Below, piece after piece: positions 1 through 11,639 of a stretch of DNA of 64,000 bases. This DNA comes from Siderastrea siderea. Taxonomy: Eukaryota > Cnidaria > Anthozoa > Scleractinia > Rhizangiidae. The DNA lies in contig OZ034967.1 of the NCBI GenBank assembly GCA_964030785.1, positions 61,829,712-61,893,711 on the forward strand, given 5' to 3'. The position numbers and the translations under genes were made by a program. The notes below the pieces were generated by a model. It searched no databases, was not told where the DNA came from, and saw nothing but the letters and a program-made list of their open reading frames with translations. Numbering within the stretch: position 1 is the stretch's first letter; each line of letters starts with the position of its first letter.

Positions 1-720
1 TATATTTTCTATCAAGTCAATTCCCAAACATTTGCAAGACAAAACAAGGCAGACTTCGACTTGACAAGCACAAATTCGAAAAGGATGATTTCATATTTTC
101 CTTTGTCGCTTACTAAAGATGAAAAGTAAAGATTTCTACTGGCTTATTATAAACAAGTCGGCATTTAAGGCTATTGGCCCAAGAAAATTAAATAGGAACA
201 CGAAATTCAATTGATGAACTTGAATTGGTCTTGCTATTTTAGTAAATTGAAGGTAATTTGTAACGAGGCCAAACTTAGAGAATTCTACTATAAATTTCTA
301 CGTAGAATTATCGCTACAACGGGAAGGAATTGTATTACTTTGGTATTGAAAGTAACAAAGACTGCCTAATTACTGTAATAAAAGTGACTCGATAGGTCAT
401 ACTTTTGTTGACTGCCAACTTTCCAAGTCTTTTTTCGATCTTTTCTTCAATGGTTCAACAGCGAACATGCCACCTCTTATTCATTCTCCACTGAAGAATT
501 TTTATTTGGAAAATTTGAGAATGGTCAGTTAGTGCGTTCTGATAGGACCTTAAAACAGTTAAATTACTCTTTATTATTTGCAAAATATTAGCTATACTGT
601 CAAAAACTAAACAAAAAAGTTTAATGAATTTAGGCAACGAATTGCCTTCAAATTTCGCATTGAAGGCCTTACTTAGTTAAATCTTATTTTTCCGTATTCT
701 CTTAGCCCATATTTAACATG
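1..720 (+). pseudogene. Relic of L1/Tx1-type retrotransposon ORF2, C-terminal end
   Basis: Reading the plus strand with frame changes gives peptides such as KDFYWLIINKSAFK, EFYYKFLRRIIAT, KELYYFGIESNKDCL and YCNKSDSIGHTFVDC. They parallel the C-terminus of the better-preserved ORF2 at 42-43 kb (RDFYKLF, EFQFKFIHRVV, KELFRFGI, CLYCGDKDSIEH). This is the post-RT zinc-knuckle region typical of L1/Tx1-clade ORF2. It has at least two frameshifts and internal stops and starts at the window edge, so it is a dead fragment. The 3' limit near 720 is approximate. Confidence 0.6.
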
Positions 721-835
721 TCCTCTATGAAATTATTTGTTCAAGGTTACGGCCACTTGTGTTTTTCTACGGTGCATATTTGCTTCTAAGGTACTTGTTG
801 CATTTCTTTGAATAACAATAGAACATATTTGTAGA
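721..835. other. Short AT-rich spacer
   Basis: This spacer lies between the retrotransposon relic and the first tandem unit. No gene or repeat is recognised; it may be the 3' untranslated end of the relic. Confidence 0.3.
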
Positions 836-2530
836 GTTCTCGTTCTCTGTAGAACTGAATATATAATCGATTTTCTGCTATCCCGCACCTCGCCAACTCA
901 GACCGATCTGTTAAATACTCTTGCTGCCCAAAGAGGTGAAGATCACGTTATTTTTTAAGAATTAATAGGGGAAGAATATTACCTTTGTGCCTTGAAACAA
1001 TGAGATGCTGTTCCATGGCAGATTTACCAGCCGATAAATCTCAGTATTTGTTCAGGTTATGCCAAGATTTTGTAAATGCTATAATTGTATTTTCTTAAGC
1101 AGTACGAGGGCATTGTATGGGGCATCCATTTAAAGACCTTCACCTATTGGATCTCACCTTTGCCTTGAGTTGTTGACCCCTGCACAATGTGCTTCGTATT
1201 ACAAGTTGCACTAGAGACCACACTAATGAATTCTTGAATTCCTTATTTGGAACAGATGTCATCAAAAATAACAAAAGGGCAAAATAAACTAAATGTGTTT
1301 CTTTATCTTCTTTAAGTGAAGGGCATTGTTACAAGCGGAAGTTCATTTTGCATGACAAATTTTTTAGCAAAGAGGCACGTAACGTGGCTGTTGCCTTGTT
1401 ATTTCGTGCGTAACATCATGACACAAAGCAATTCCAATTTAACGTTGTCAGCTTTTAAATCCTGAAGCTTACACGGCTAGAAAGAGACATGGTTACTAGT
1501 TATAAATCAAGTTGCACTAGAGACCACACTAATAAATTCTTGAATTCCTTATTTGGAACAGATGTCATCAAAAATAACAAAAGGGCAAAATAAACTAAAT
1601 GTGTCTCTTTATCTTCTTTAAGTGAAGGGCATTGTTACAAGCGGAAGTTCATTTTGCATGAGAAATTTTTTAGCAAAGAGGCACGTAACGTGGCAGTGTT
1701 GCCTTGTTATTTCGTGCGTAACATCATGACACAAAGCAATTCCAATTTAACGTTGTCAGCTTTTAAATCCTGAAGCTTACACGGCTAGAAAGAGACATGG
1801 TTACTAGTTATAAATCCGTCAAGGTCTTTGCGAGTTGTGCGAGAGCGGTAGGATGAAAGAAAATAACGTAAATCAATGTGATAAATGTTTGCGTTAGCGT
1901 TTTCTTTTCGAATATTCGAGCGAGGGGTTGCTGGCTTAAAAACGCTATTGAAGCTTCAATCCAACAACGTTCATTGAAGTAGCTGTGTGTTGCACGCGAT
2001 TGAATCGCGATTGATTGCAAGAATAGTGCGATTCTTACCTTGCTAATATTTGGTTGCAATATCGTCCTCTTCTCATTTTAATACATTGTTAGCATGAAAT
2101 CCCAATCTAATTTTTCACACTACCCGAATGAAGTAATAGCATATAATTTGGACACTAACGACACTCTGTTTACATTGACAAAACTCGGCTGTCCGACGAA
2201 AACGCGCAAAAAAGCAAAAGAATCAAATTTTAGCCAATCAGAACCCAGCACGTTCCGCGGCATGAAGCGCACGAACATTTCAGTGTTAACAGTCGGCGGA
2301 ATATCATAGTATAGCATTGGACCTAAAAATGGAACATTTGAACACCGACGGTTTTGCAAACAAAAACAAAGAGGATTTCAAGAAATAAAAGTTGAAAACA
2401 ACAGAAACAAGGGGAGAACCACGGAGAAAAGTACGTCAGCATGGCTCAATGTACTTAACAAATACGGTGGTTAGTTTCTATATGAAGAAACTGTGGTGCT
2501 GCGTCGGTGGGGAAATGAAACACAAAGATG
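836..2530. repeat. Tandem duplication unit A (about 1.7 kb)
   Basis: The sequence from the ttctcgttctctgtagaact motif to the ggggaaatgaaacacaaag motif is repeated directly after itself as unit B (2533-4680). Identity is very high except for a 424-bp transposon in unit B. Unit A holds a 306-bp repeat pair and only short, unconvincing reading frames. It is probably a non-coding repeat of unknown origin. Confidence 0.85.
1203..1815. repeat. Nested 306-bp tandem repeat pair inside unit A
   Basis: The block beginning aagttgcactagagaccac and ending actagttataaatc occurs at about 1203-1508 and again at 1509-1815. The period is 306 bp and the copies differ at a few positions. The same pair occurs in unit B, so this duplication preceded the 1.7-kb duplication. 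Confidence 0.85.
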
Positions 2531-2664
2531 TGGATCTCGTTCTCTGTAGAACTGAATATATAATCAATTTTCTGCTATCCCGCACCTCGCCAGCTCAGAC
2601 CGATCTGTTAAATACTATTGCTGCCCAAAGAGGTGAAGATCACGCCATTTTTTAAGAATTAATA

Positions 2665-3088
2665 CAGGGTCTGGAAGGGGGGGTCCTGATCCCGCATTCC
2701 CGCTCCTTTTTGAGGAGAATCCCACATCCCGCCCTTTTTTCATCGCTATCCCGAATACCGTTTTTTCTTTCCCAAAAATACGTTAAAAAAGACTAATCTC
2801 TGCAAAAGCTAATAAATTTAAGATGTAGATTGGCCCTTTTGATTGATATTTTTCGCTCGCCTGGTTGATTCGCTTTTGCCGCTAGAACGTTTACTTGGGT
2901 CGTGACGCTTTCCCGAATTCCCGACAGACAAGCCAAAAAATCCCGCATCCCGTGCCGAAATTTTGGCGAATCCCGCTTCCCTCGTAGCAGTCAAATCCCG
3001 AATCCCGTCAAGATATTTTGCGTTTTCCCGAATCCCGCACCGTATTTTGGTCAAATCCCGGATCCCGAGAATACCCTTCCAGACCCTG
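2665..3088 (-). mobile_element. 424-bp non-autonomous DNA transposon, copy 1, 6-bp TSD
   Basis: It is bounded by the inverted ends cagggtctggaaggg and cccttccagaccctg and flanked by ttaata on both sides (2659-2664 and 3089-3094). Unit A near 950 has the unoccupied target with one ttaata. The interior is built of reiterated atcccg/cgggat words. A second copy of exactly the same length lies inverted at 63217-63640. There is no transposase. CAGGG termini recall hAT elements, but a 6-bp TSD is unusual for hAT, so the superfamily is left open. Confidence 0.85.
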
Positions 3089-3327
3089 TTAATAGGGGAA
3101 GAATATTACTTTGTGCCTTGAAACAATGAGATGCTATTCCATGGCAGATTTACCAGCCGATAAATCTCAGTATTTGTTCAAGTTATGCCAAGATTTTGTA
3201 AATGCTATAATTGTATTTTCTTAAGCAGTACGAGGACATTGTATGGGGCATCCATTTAAAGACCTTCACCTATTGGATCTCACCTTTGCCTCGAGCTGTT
3301 GACCCCTGCCCAATGTGCTTAGTATTA

Positions 3328-3942
3328 CAAGTTGCACTAGAGACCACACTAATGAATTCTTGAATTCCTTATTTGGAACAGATGTCATCAAAAATAACAA
3401 AAGGGCAAAATAAACTAAATGTGTCTCTTTATCTTCTTTAAGTGAAAGGCATTGTTACAAGCGGAAGTTCATTTTGCATGACAATTTTTTTAGCAAAGAG
3501 GCACGTAACGTGGCTGTTGCCTTGTTATTTCGTGCGTAACATCATGACACAAAGCAATTCCAATTTAACGTTGTCAGCTTTTAAATCCTGAAGCTTACAC
3601 GGCTAGAAAGAGACATGGTTACTAGTTATAAATCAAGTTGCACTAGAGACCACACTAATGAATTCTTGAATTCCTTATTTGGAACAGATGTCATCAAAAA
3701 TAACAAAAGGGCAAAATAAACTAAATGTGTCTCTTTATCTTCTTTAAGTGAAGGGCATTGTTACAAGCGGAAGTTCATTTTGCATGAGAAATTTTTTAGC
3801 AAAGAGGCACGTAACGTGGCAGTGTTGCCTTGTTATTTCGTGCGTAACATCATGACACAAAGCAATTCCAATTTAACGTTGTCAGCTTTTAAATCCTGAA
3901 GCTTACACGGCTAGAAAGAGACATGGTTACTAGTTATAAATC
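3328..3942. repeat. Nested 306-bp tandem repeat pair inside unit B
   Basis: This is the same repeat pair as at 1203-1815, again with a 306-bp period (starts 3328 and 3634). Confidence 0.85.
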
Positions 3943-4684
3943 CGTCAAGGTCTTTGCGAGTTGTGCGAGAGCGGTAGGATGAAAGAAAATAACGTAAATC
4001 AATGTGATAAATGTTTGCGTTAGCGTTTTCTTTTCGAATATTCGAGCGAGGGGTTGCTGGCTTAAAAACGCTATTGAAGCTTCAATCCAACAACGTTCAT
4101 TGAAGTAGCTGTATGTTGCACGCGATTGAATCGCGATTGATCGGGAATAGTGCGATTCTTACCTTGCTAATATTTGGTTGCAATATCGTCCTCTTCTCAT
4201 TTTAATACATTGTTAGCATGAAATCCCAATCTAATTTTTCACACTACCCGAATGAAGTAATAGCATATAATTTGGACACTAAAGACACTCTGTTTACATT
4301 GACAAAACTCGGCTGTCCGACGAAAACGCGCAAAAAAGCAAAAGAATCAAATTTTAGCCAATCAGAACCCAGCACGTTCCGCGGCACTGATGAAGCGCGC
4401 GAACATTTGTGTTAACAGTCGGCGGAATATCATAGTATTTGGGTGTTTCGTTCGACTTATTTAACTAGCATTGGACCTAAAAATGGACCATTTGAACACC
4501 GACGGTTTTGCAAACAAAAACAAAGAGGATTTCAAGAAATAAAAGTTGAAAACAACGGAAACAAGGGAGAACCACGGAGAAAAGTACGTCAGCATGGCTC
4601 AATGTATTTAACAAATACGGTGGTTAGTTTCTATATGAAGAAACTGTGGTGCTGCGTCGGTGGGGAAGTGAAACACAAAATTTA

Positions 4685-4866
4685 GGATTTATCAACTGAG
4701 TTGATAAGGTAAATTGTTCACCATAAAGAAATTGAAAGCTGACGCGTCAGAGCATTGGCCCTTCGTCGTAACGAATCGCTCTATGAAGGGTTAATGTTTC
4801 AAAACGTCAGCTTTTTGAATTTCTCTCCGGTGGCTGATTTACCCTATCATCTCAGTTGATAAATCC
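4685..4866. mobile_element. Palindromic miniature element, about 180 bp
   Basis: The sequence starts ggatttatcaactgagttga and ends with the inverse tcaactc/gagttgataaatcc type end. The arms continue for about 60 bp, each containing a gaaagctgacg/cgtcagcttt pair, so it can fold into a long hairpin. A related element split by a SINE is at 23778-24274. Target-site duplication is not clear. Confidence 0.65.
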
Positions 4867-5940
4867 AAATCAATGTGTTTTAAGAGTCACCCGCGGTGAA
4901 AAAAGATTTACGGAGGACATTCCGGGTGAAGAACTTGATTGATGCTGTAATTGCCAATTATTCACTGAAGTTTAAAAAAAAGACAGGAAAGAATTATGAA
5001 CCAGGCAGTTTGGTTGTTATATCAGTCAGTCAAGCCTTGCCCGACTCAGTTACGCGGCGCGAAAGATGTGAAAAAGTGTATTTAAGTTAACAGCAGTTTT
5101 CAAAATGTCAAAAGGCTTCAGTGTTCCGTTTGTAGTTCGAGTTTATTTTTCGCGAGCATGTCCAGCTGATTCTTGTGATGTCAGCAAATTTCATACAATA
5201 TTATCCGTCATGATAAGAATCGCAGGGACGTATGAAGTCCATTATGAGTAGCTGGGTATAGGCCGAGGTTTTCTCGACGAACATCAATGTATGTTAGGTA
5301 GTGATTTTCTTTAATGGCTTGTGTAGAAATTAACCCTATTCAGACTGGGGTGTTTTTGGTCTTATGGGACCGGTGGGGAGGGGGGGGGGTAACGGATTCC
5401 ACCCCCACCTCTTAACTCCGAGACACAGGAGGGTGACTCCCATATGGAAGTGATGGGGATGCTCATCGTCTCGCTTAGGGGTGTAAATTGCAGATTTTGG
5501 TCTTACTTAGGTTGTTCAGGACGAAAAGCCGATATTTTTACCCATACAAGTATCGCTTAGAGTAGACTATGAGCGAAAAACTAAAGATTAATGACAATGC
5601 TATTAAAATCCAAACACAGAAGACAGCATTCGATATCAACATCTTTAGCGCAATCAAAATCACTACAGCTCTTAATTGGTTGTCTGTTTTAGCATGGTCT
5701 CCTTTAGGGGTTTAATTCTAATTTTCCGCCGAGCATCCCCGTCCCTTTCAAATGGGATTCCCCCCCCCGGTCATTACAGCGAGAGGTGCAAAAGAGTGGG
5801 TTTTTTTGTACAAGCGACAATCCAATGAAAATTGGGTGTGAAAGTCATAAATGAACTGAAGTTAGTTTACTGACAGCTGTCCTCGAATTGTGATGGTTAT
5901 TCCTTCATACGAAAAATAACAATCAACGGCTGTTTTTATA
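4867..5940. other. Intergenic DNA, no gene recognised
   Basis: A 64-codon frame at 4896-5090 has no recognisable feature. A ccctattcagac(t/c)gggg motif at about 5335 recurs at about 35915 and may mark the end of a repeat family. G-tracts and C-tracts flank 5380 and 5765. Confidence 0.3.
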
Positions 5941-6205
5941 CTAGGGACGCATTATCCGTCTAGGACGAACTTTTTCAAATAATATGTAGTTCGTCTGGCT
6001 ACTGATGCGTCCGGCCTAGTTCGTCTCGTAGTGAAATTCGGACACAAGGTGTAGTTCGCCTTCCAAGAGGAACAAAAGCCAGTAGTTCAACTCGACGGAT
6101 AATCAGTCTTGTGCCCGTCTTTATAGGAGACGACTGCGAGACGCATAACTAGCGAACTAAACGTTGTTTGCCCAAATTCGTCCCAGACGGATAATGCGTC
6201 TCTAG
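5941..6205. mobile_element. 265-bp MITE with TA target duplication
   Basis: Inverted ends ctagggacgcattatccgtc and gacggataatgcgtctctag match apart from one base and are flanked by TA on each side. Internal agttcgtc words recur in both orientations. The TA target suggests a Tc1/mariner-type relationship; there is no coding capacity. Confidence 0.75.
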
Positions 6206-6559
6206 TATAAAAAGGGTAAAAAAGATGTAGCAGTTCTCTTGCGCATTGCGCTGGAAGACTATAGAACGAGTAGGAAGGACTAAATTAATTAGGAAGACTA
6301 TAACGATTAGGTATGGCTAAAATAATTAAGAGAAATAAAGTAATTCAGGAAAGGCCTAAAATAATTCGGAAGATTGCTTGTTGCTTAGTTACCATAGTAA
6401 AACTCTTACACTGGCACAAGCACCATTCCCTTTACTAGATGACAATGATGTTCAAAACTATAAAGCTGGTATTGTCAAATCTATTTTTTATTTTCTAGTA
6501 AAGCCCCCATTACAGCAACGGGTGAGCAGCCCTTATATAATTATTGCAGTGTTTAACCT

Positions 6560-6716
6560 TTAAGGATAAAAATTAGCGAGAAAAGTTTAACGCAACGTTT
6601 CGATGTCTCCATGACATGATTTTCAAGTGAGACATCGAGACATCAAGTGAGACATCATTTTCATGGAGACATCGAAACGTTGTCTTAAACTTTTCTCGCT
6701 AATTTTTATCCTTAAA
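6560..6716. mobile_element. 157-bp hairpin MITE, probable Mutator-like
   Basis: Near-perfect inverted arms run from tttaaggataaaaattagcg to cgctaatttttatccttaaa. They are flanked by a 9-bp direct repeat with one mismatch (tgtttaacc at 6551-6559, tgtttatcc at 6717-6725). A 9-bp TSD is the hallmark of Mutator-like elements. Confidence 0.7.
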
Positions 6717-6849
6717 TGTTTATCCAAATTCAATCTGATTCGAGTGTTAAACCTGCTAGCGAATTAAACAGTCCTTGCGATTTACAAAAAGGGTACTGAC
6801 GCCTACAGCTTCGTTCACTGTAATTTGCTTCCAGTGAAAGGTCAAGCAA

Positions 6850-7164
6850 TCACGGACTGTCACTGAGGACTACATTTTCCAATTCTGTCTTGCCCCAATC
6901 TTTGTTGTTTGAGCCTTCTTCCTTAAAACTGGCAAACTGCACGCTTCTTTTACTGCGGCCTGTATCACTGGCAAATGCGTCTTTGTTCCTTCCAGAAAAG
7001 CCGGCTCCCCGCCGGCGCCTTTGGGTCTTAATAGCAGCCTCGCTATAGAATAAAGAACAAATCATCCTTAATTCATGTTCAGATTCCATGTGGCTAATTT
7101 CACAGTGAGTTGACAATGAGAGAAAAAGTTGCTCTTCATTACCAACCCGCCTGATTTCTTCCAT
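6850..7164 (-). CDS. Hypothetical reading frame, 104 residues, possible exon
   Basis: This is an open frame of 104 codons on the minus strand, polar and mildly charged, with an RRRR stretch near the middle and an acidic start. A polypyrimidine-AG sequence just upstream of the ATG could be a splice acceptor, so it may be an internal or terminal exon. No family is recognised. There is no signal peptide or membrane segment. It could equally be a chance frame. Confidence 0.2.
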   Translation of the reverse strand: MEEIRRVGNEEQLFLSLSTHCEISHMESEHELRMICSLFYSEAAIKTQRRRRGAGFSGRNKDAFASDTGRSKRSVQFASFKEEGSNNKDWGKTELENVVLSDSP

Positions 7165-7434
7165 ATATCCCCTAATAAGAAATGAGTTCTACAACCTAAT
7201 AAAAATTAAGCCGTTTCATATCACTCCACTACGTCCACTCACGTACTTCAGAATACGCTATAGTGAGTCACTCACAGTTCTAACCGAATCGAATGTTATT
7301 TGGATCTCGGGACTTTTCCCGTTATTCTCATTGGTTGCTGGTTTCCTTTTAGGAGCTCTGGTTGGATAATGACCTCGTATTACGTTCTCTGTTGATTGCA
7401 TTATATTTCTAGCTTTCAACGAAGAGAGGTTATC
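7165..7434. other. Intergenic DNA, nothing recognised
   Basis: No repeat, gene or RNA signal could be supported here. Confidence 0.3.
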
Positions 7435-7872
7435 AACGAATGACTCCGCAAATTGCTACCATGATGTTTCAAGTGCATCATGGTCTAAGTCCTGAACACT
7501 TGACTGGCATGCTCGCAATCAACTAGTTACGGTCTAAGAAGTACAAATGTTTTGGACGAATGTCCAAAAAAGAGCTTCAGCTACAAAGGGGCATACTTAT
7601 GGAATCTCTCGTCAAAAGATGCTAAAATTGCCTCTTCCTTGCACTCCCTCAAAGCTGCTTTGCATCCGAGTGATTTTTTCTCATAAATTCTTAATAATTT
7701 AGCGTTTTGCCCGTTAGTTAGTTTAGACTTAAGGTACTTTCTAGTAGTTTTTCTCCTTTGTATTTTGCATTTTGTATTTTGTATTTTTACTTACGGCTAC
7801 TTGTAAAGCAGCCCAGCTGAATGTACTTTTTACCGTGATAAAATAAAGTTTATTATATTATTATTATTTTTT
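7435..7872 (+). mobile_element. 3' tail of a CR1/L2-type non-LTR retrotransposon
   Basis: One frame reads MMFQVHHGLSPEHLTGM and, after a frameshift, LWNLSSKDAKIASSLHSLKA followed by a stop. This is the usual C-terminal end of CR1/L2-like ORF2 proteins. A 3' untranslated part follows, with aataaag and a terminal (TTA)n-like tail at about 7845-7870. The 5' part is missing, as expected for a 5'-truncated insertion. Confidence 0.65.
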
Positions 7873-8718
7873 ATAAGGAAATTGGATGTCTTGTCGAATA
7901 GTATGTGGCTCATAAATTTTCGCCGCAAAACAAAAGTTTTGTTAAAAAAAGTCTCACAAAAAAATCGGCAACTATTTACCGAAACTGAGAATTAAATAGA
8001 ATAATTATTTCACTCCCGCTTGTTGGATATTAGGTAATATTAACAAACTCGTCTCAGCGCTACTTGCCTCGTTAGTTGTTATCACCTCACATCTAGCGCG
8101 CGCTTGTAGAACACGGTGAACTTAATCCTTGAAAAAGCTCTCCTTCGTGATAAAATTTGTTTATGTTTCGTAACAGAGTATCCTAACTGGGAAAACTTTC
8201 TCCTTTTTAAAAAAAGGAGAAAGTCAGCCTGCAGCCCCTAGGCTTTTTGTAGACAGAATGGATGGGCCTCTTAAGAGATTCGTGTCAAACGCGTTTCCTG
8301 TTTTGCCGGAGTATAATTGGGAGCGATCTGGACAAGAGGCTGAAACAATGACTCACCAGCTGTCAATCATCAGTGATATTACAAGACACATTGATATCAT
8401 CACAACAAAGACTTTAGTCTGATTCATTCTCAAATATTCTCTGCAAAAAAAAATTGACGGAAAATTAAAATAATGTCAAATTATAGTATAGGTTCATCGG
8501 GTCAGGAGAGGGGTTTCAGAGTCTTGTTGTAGTAATCGTAAAATTCTATTGATTGAAAACAATTGCTATTCAAACTACAATCAGGCTGTCCAGCACAACG
8601 TGAACTGGTAGCATGAATTGAACGAATCCTTTGTAAAGAAAGTAATTACTTGCATTTTTTTAATCAAAGTTTTAACGGCAAACGTGATCCTTTAAGTCAG
8701 AACCTCAGGATAGGTTGA
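7873..8718. other. Intergenic DNA, nothing coding
   Basis: Only a short perfect hairpin, ctttctcctttttaaaaa with its inverse, stands out at about 8191-8222. Confidence 0.3.
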
Positions 8719-8727
8719 AACGTACCC

Positions 8728-10200
8728 CCCCGGGGGGTACTCCCTTATATACGCTATATAGCAGGGCGGGAAAAGGTTGGGCGATGAAACGAGCAGTCCG
8801 CTCTTCAAGCGATGTGTGATGCGGAGAAGGACTGGCACGAGCGCTCTTTCCGCGCTTCCGGTGCGTTTGGTGGCCGGCAAAATTTACCTTTCAACAAACC
8901 GGAAATCTCATTTTCTTTCTTTATTTTTCAGCCAGCCGTGCACTATAATTAAAACGTTTTTCCACAGTCCTGGCTCACAGCTTAAAGTGCTTATGTCTGC
9001 GTGGACCTTAGTCAATCTTTTTCACAGTAAGTTCCCGAAAAATGCGCTCAATTTGAGAGTGTCGAATGCTTGCTCTTGCCGAAAAACATGACATGGTTGT
9101 CTTTCCTCGTCTCTTTTAAAAAAGCTCCAAATTACTCCACCCTAAATCTTACATATATTAAAGGCCAATAAATTTTACATGACATAATAAAAAATTAGCT
9201 GGAGATATTTAGAGATAGTGGCGTTTTGCAACTTTAACCTTTGCCTCCTTGCAACGCGCCATGGCGATGATTTGTCGCAACGCCGCCAACTGTATGTAAA
9301 CAAATTAAAAGTGAAATTAAATTTGCAGATTTCTCCTCCCTTTATCTCACAAAAACAAAGCAAAGAAAACCGTCTAAACTGAGGAGCAATTCTATTTGTA
9401 GTGCCTAAAGAAACAGACAAGCATAGGAGAGGTTTTGGGGAAAAAAGAAGAAGAAGCGCGGTGTTAATGTTGGATTTAATTAATTAACTAGGGACGTGTC
9501 CTGATTAACCTTGCACGAGCTGCACGAATTATAAATGCGCGTCATGCCACGCGTCATCCAAACGCCATTTTCCATCTTTTTACTTTGCTCTGCTCGTTTT
9601 TAGACAGTTTTTTAGCATCGATTAAGGCGGAAAAGACAAAGAAAAGATAACCCAAAGTTAACGTTTTTCGGCCTATTAATAGATTATTAAGATTTTGACT
9701 TTGGATCTTTGAATTTTGAATTTTGGTCTAGCACCTCCGTTCGATCCCAGTCGACTGCATCACACCTTTTGCTCGGACACGCTCGTTTCATCGCCCAACC
9801 TTTTTCCGCCCTGCTATATAGGTATGTGCCGCCCGATAGGGTAGGGTTTTTGAGGTGCTCAGTCCTTAAATAGGGTATCCTTTTTGGTATTTTTTGGTAT
9901 TGTAATCTTTAGATGTTCCTTAGATAGGGTTACTAAATTGCAGTATCCACCTCAACAGGCAAAACGAAAAACATATGGTCTGTTGAAACTGTACTACACG
10001 CCCGAATACACGTTATAAAGTTTAACAAAGCGATTTTAAAAGGACGTTTATAGCTTGTGCTTCTGTAAAATAGGGTGCCATTTCTTGGTTTTGGACCTTA
10101 AAAAGGGTATCAATTCTCTATTTCTACCTTAAATAGGGTCAGGGTTTGAGAACCTTGGCGGCACACACCTATCCTAAATTGACGGGAGTACCCCCCCGGG
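8728..10200. mobile_element. 1.47-kb non-autonomous transposon with 9-bp TSD
   Basis: The direct repeat aacgtaccc occurs at 8719-8727 and 10201-10209. Inside it the ends are inverted (ccccggggggtactccc and gggagtacccccccggg). A second, internal inverted pair (gcagggcgggaaaaggttgg near 8762 and its inverse near 9805) shows a composite build. The 9-bp TSD suggests a Mutator-like family. No transposase is present. The frame at 8777-9091 is not recognised. Confidence 0.7.
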
Positions 10201-10209
10201 AACGTACCC

Positions 10210-11600
10210 AAGGTTCCAGTTTGGAAGCAATTAACACCTTTTAAACAAGCTCAAGTCCACTGTAAAACCATCGATTCCCTTTCTGAACAAGGACCAAGAT
10301 GAGCAATCTAAGCGCAATCTAAGCGCAGCGCAGTTTAGCTTATGATTCTGCCAGCACCTGCCACCCTACGTTCTCAAAACTTTTACTGCTGTTTTTCCGT
10401 ATTTGGCGTGTTCCTCGCCTGTCCACCCAGTGGTCTTTCTTAGCTTTCATCAGCTCAGTTCCGTGAGTATTTATCGCGGACAGTTTCCTTTGAAACACCC
10501 TTTCAAGAACTATCTTGAACAACTGATAGCCCAAGCAGCAGAAAATCGTAAGCAAGTTAAGTAGACACCAACAACATGGATAAATTTATTAGACCGTAGA
10601 CCGTATCTCCCGTTTGAAAAGAATGCAAACTGAACAAATCGACAGATATTTGTTAAGTTGAAATTAAAACTATTTTTTCTTATATTTTCGCAATAACTCG
10701 GCATTCAAATCATCCTCCGTTGATTGGTATAAGATTTGAAAGTCTCCGATTTTTACAGAGAAGTTTCAGGTGACATTAGCCTTCAAAAGGGTTGGTATTG
10801 GCTCAGTATAGGTATCAAATTTTGGAGTAATGGTATGGATTTTTGATGTCTTGGCGTGAAAAGGGCAAATTAGTTTTTATTAAGGACAAGTTAAGCTTGT
10901 TCACAAAGCAGTGCCTGTTTACAGAATCGGTTTCAAAAATTCTACATGACCTTTTTATCAATCTGTTTTTTTAGAACAGTGGCGGCAAAGTGAAAAGCAA
11001 ATTCGTTTCCGATAAAATATTAACATTTTTCCGACCCTAAGTAGATACCAAGAAATTTCTTCTTACTATCACTAACACTGAAAATTAAAAAGGTGGAATC
11101 GAAATTAAAAGTTTTACGTTTGCGACGATGAACAGAAGAATGAAATCAAATATACGCGGATTGAGCTGTTATGGGTTGAAATGAAGGAAAAGATGTACCT
11201 TCGCGGAGTAAATTGCGTTTATAACTCTAAGGCGTTTTATTTTTCTGCACTTTTGAACGATCACGCCTAAAAGTTGGATATTCACATTATCATGTAAACA
11301 TGCGCTATCTGTATGTAGTTTAGGTGCGGTTCCGGTATTGCATCAGTTAAGAAAGTACAAATCCATTAGTTACTAGGAACTGAGATAATTACTTTAAAAT
11401 TAAAATCAAAATATCTCAAATTTAAACATTTTCATATTTATAATTAAGGGCGTGAAATTACTAAAAAAGGGAGAGAGTTTGCTGTTTTTTGGAAAATTAC
11501 TCATTATATTAGGAAAAATGGAGGGCGTTAGACGAAATAGAATTCTACAAGCAACAAACGTGATCTAAAGAGGATCTCAGGTCAACGAAGTAAACCGAGA
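10210..11600. other. Intergenic DNA, nothing recognised
   Basis: AT-rich sequence with only short frames (71 and 64 codons on the minus strand at 10340-10704) lacking recognisable features. Confidence 0.3.
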
Positions 11601-11639
11601 CCAAACTAGTAAACATTGCTGCAAGGCAGCTCCTTATGC

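Larger units (their letters stand above)
2533..4680. repeat. Tandem duplication unit B (about 1.7 kb plus 424-bp insertion)
   Basis: This is the second copy of unit A. It begins at ctcgttctctgtagaactga and ends at ggggaagtgaaacacaaaa. It differs by point changes, small indels and the transposon at 2665-3088, whose empty site is preserved in unit A near 950. Confidence 0.85.

Noticed and set aside
2818..3129. Frames in the 424-bp element (also at 63197-63487)
   Set aside because: Both strands are open and the peptides reflect atcccg repeats. The element is non-coding.
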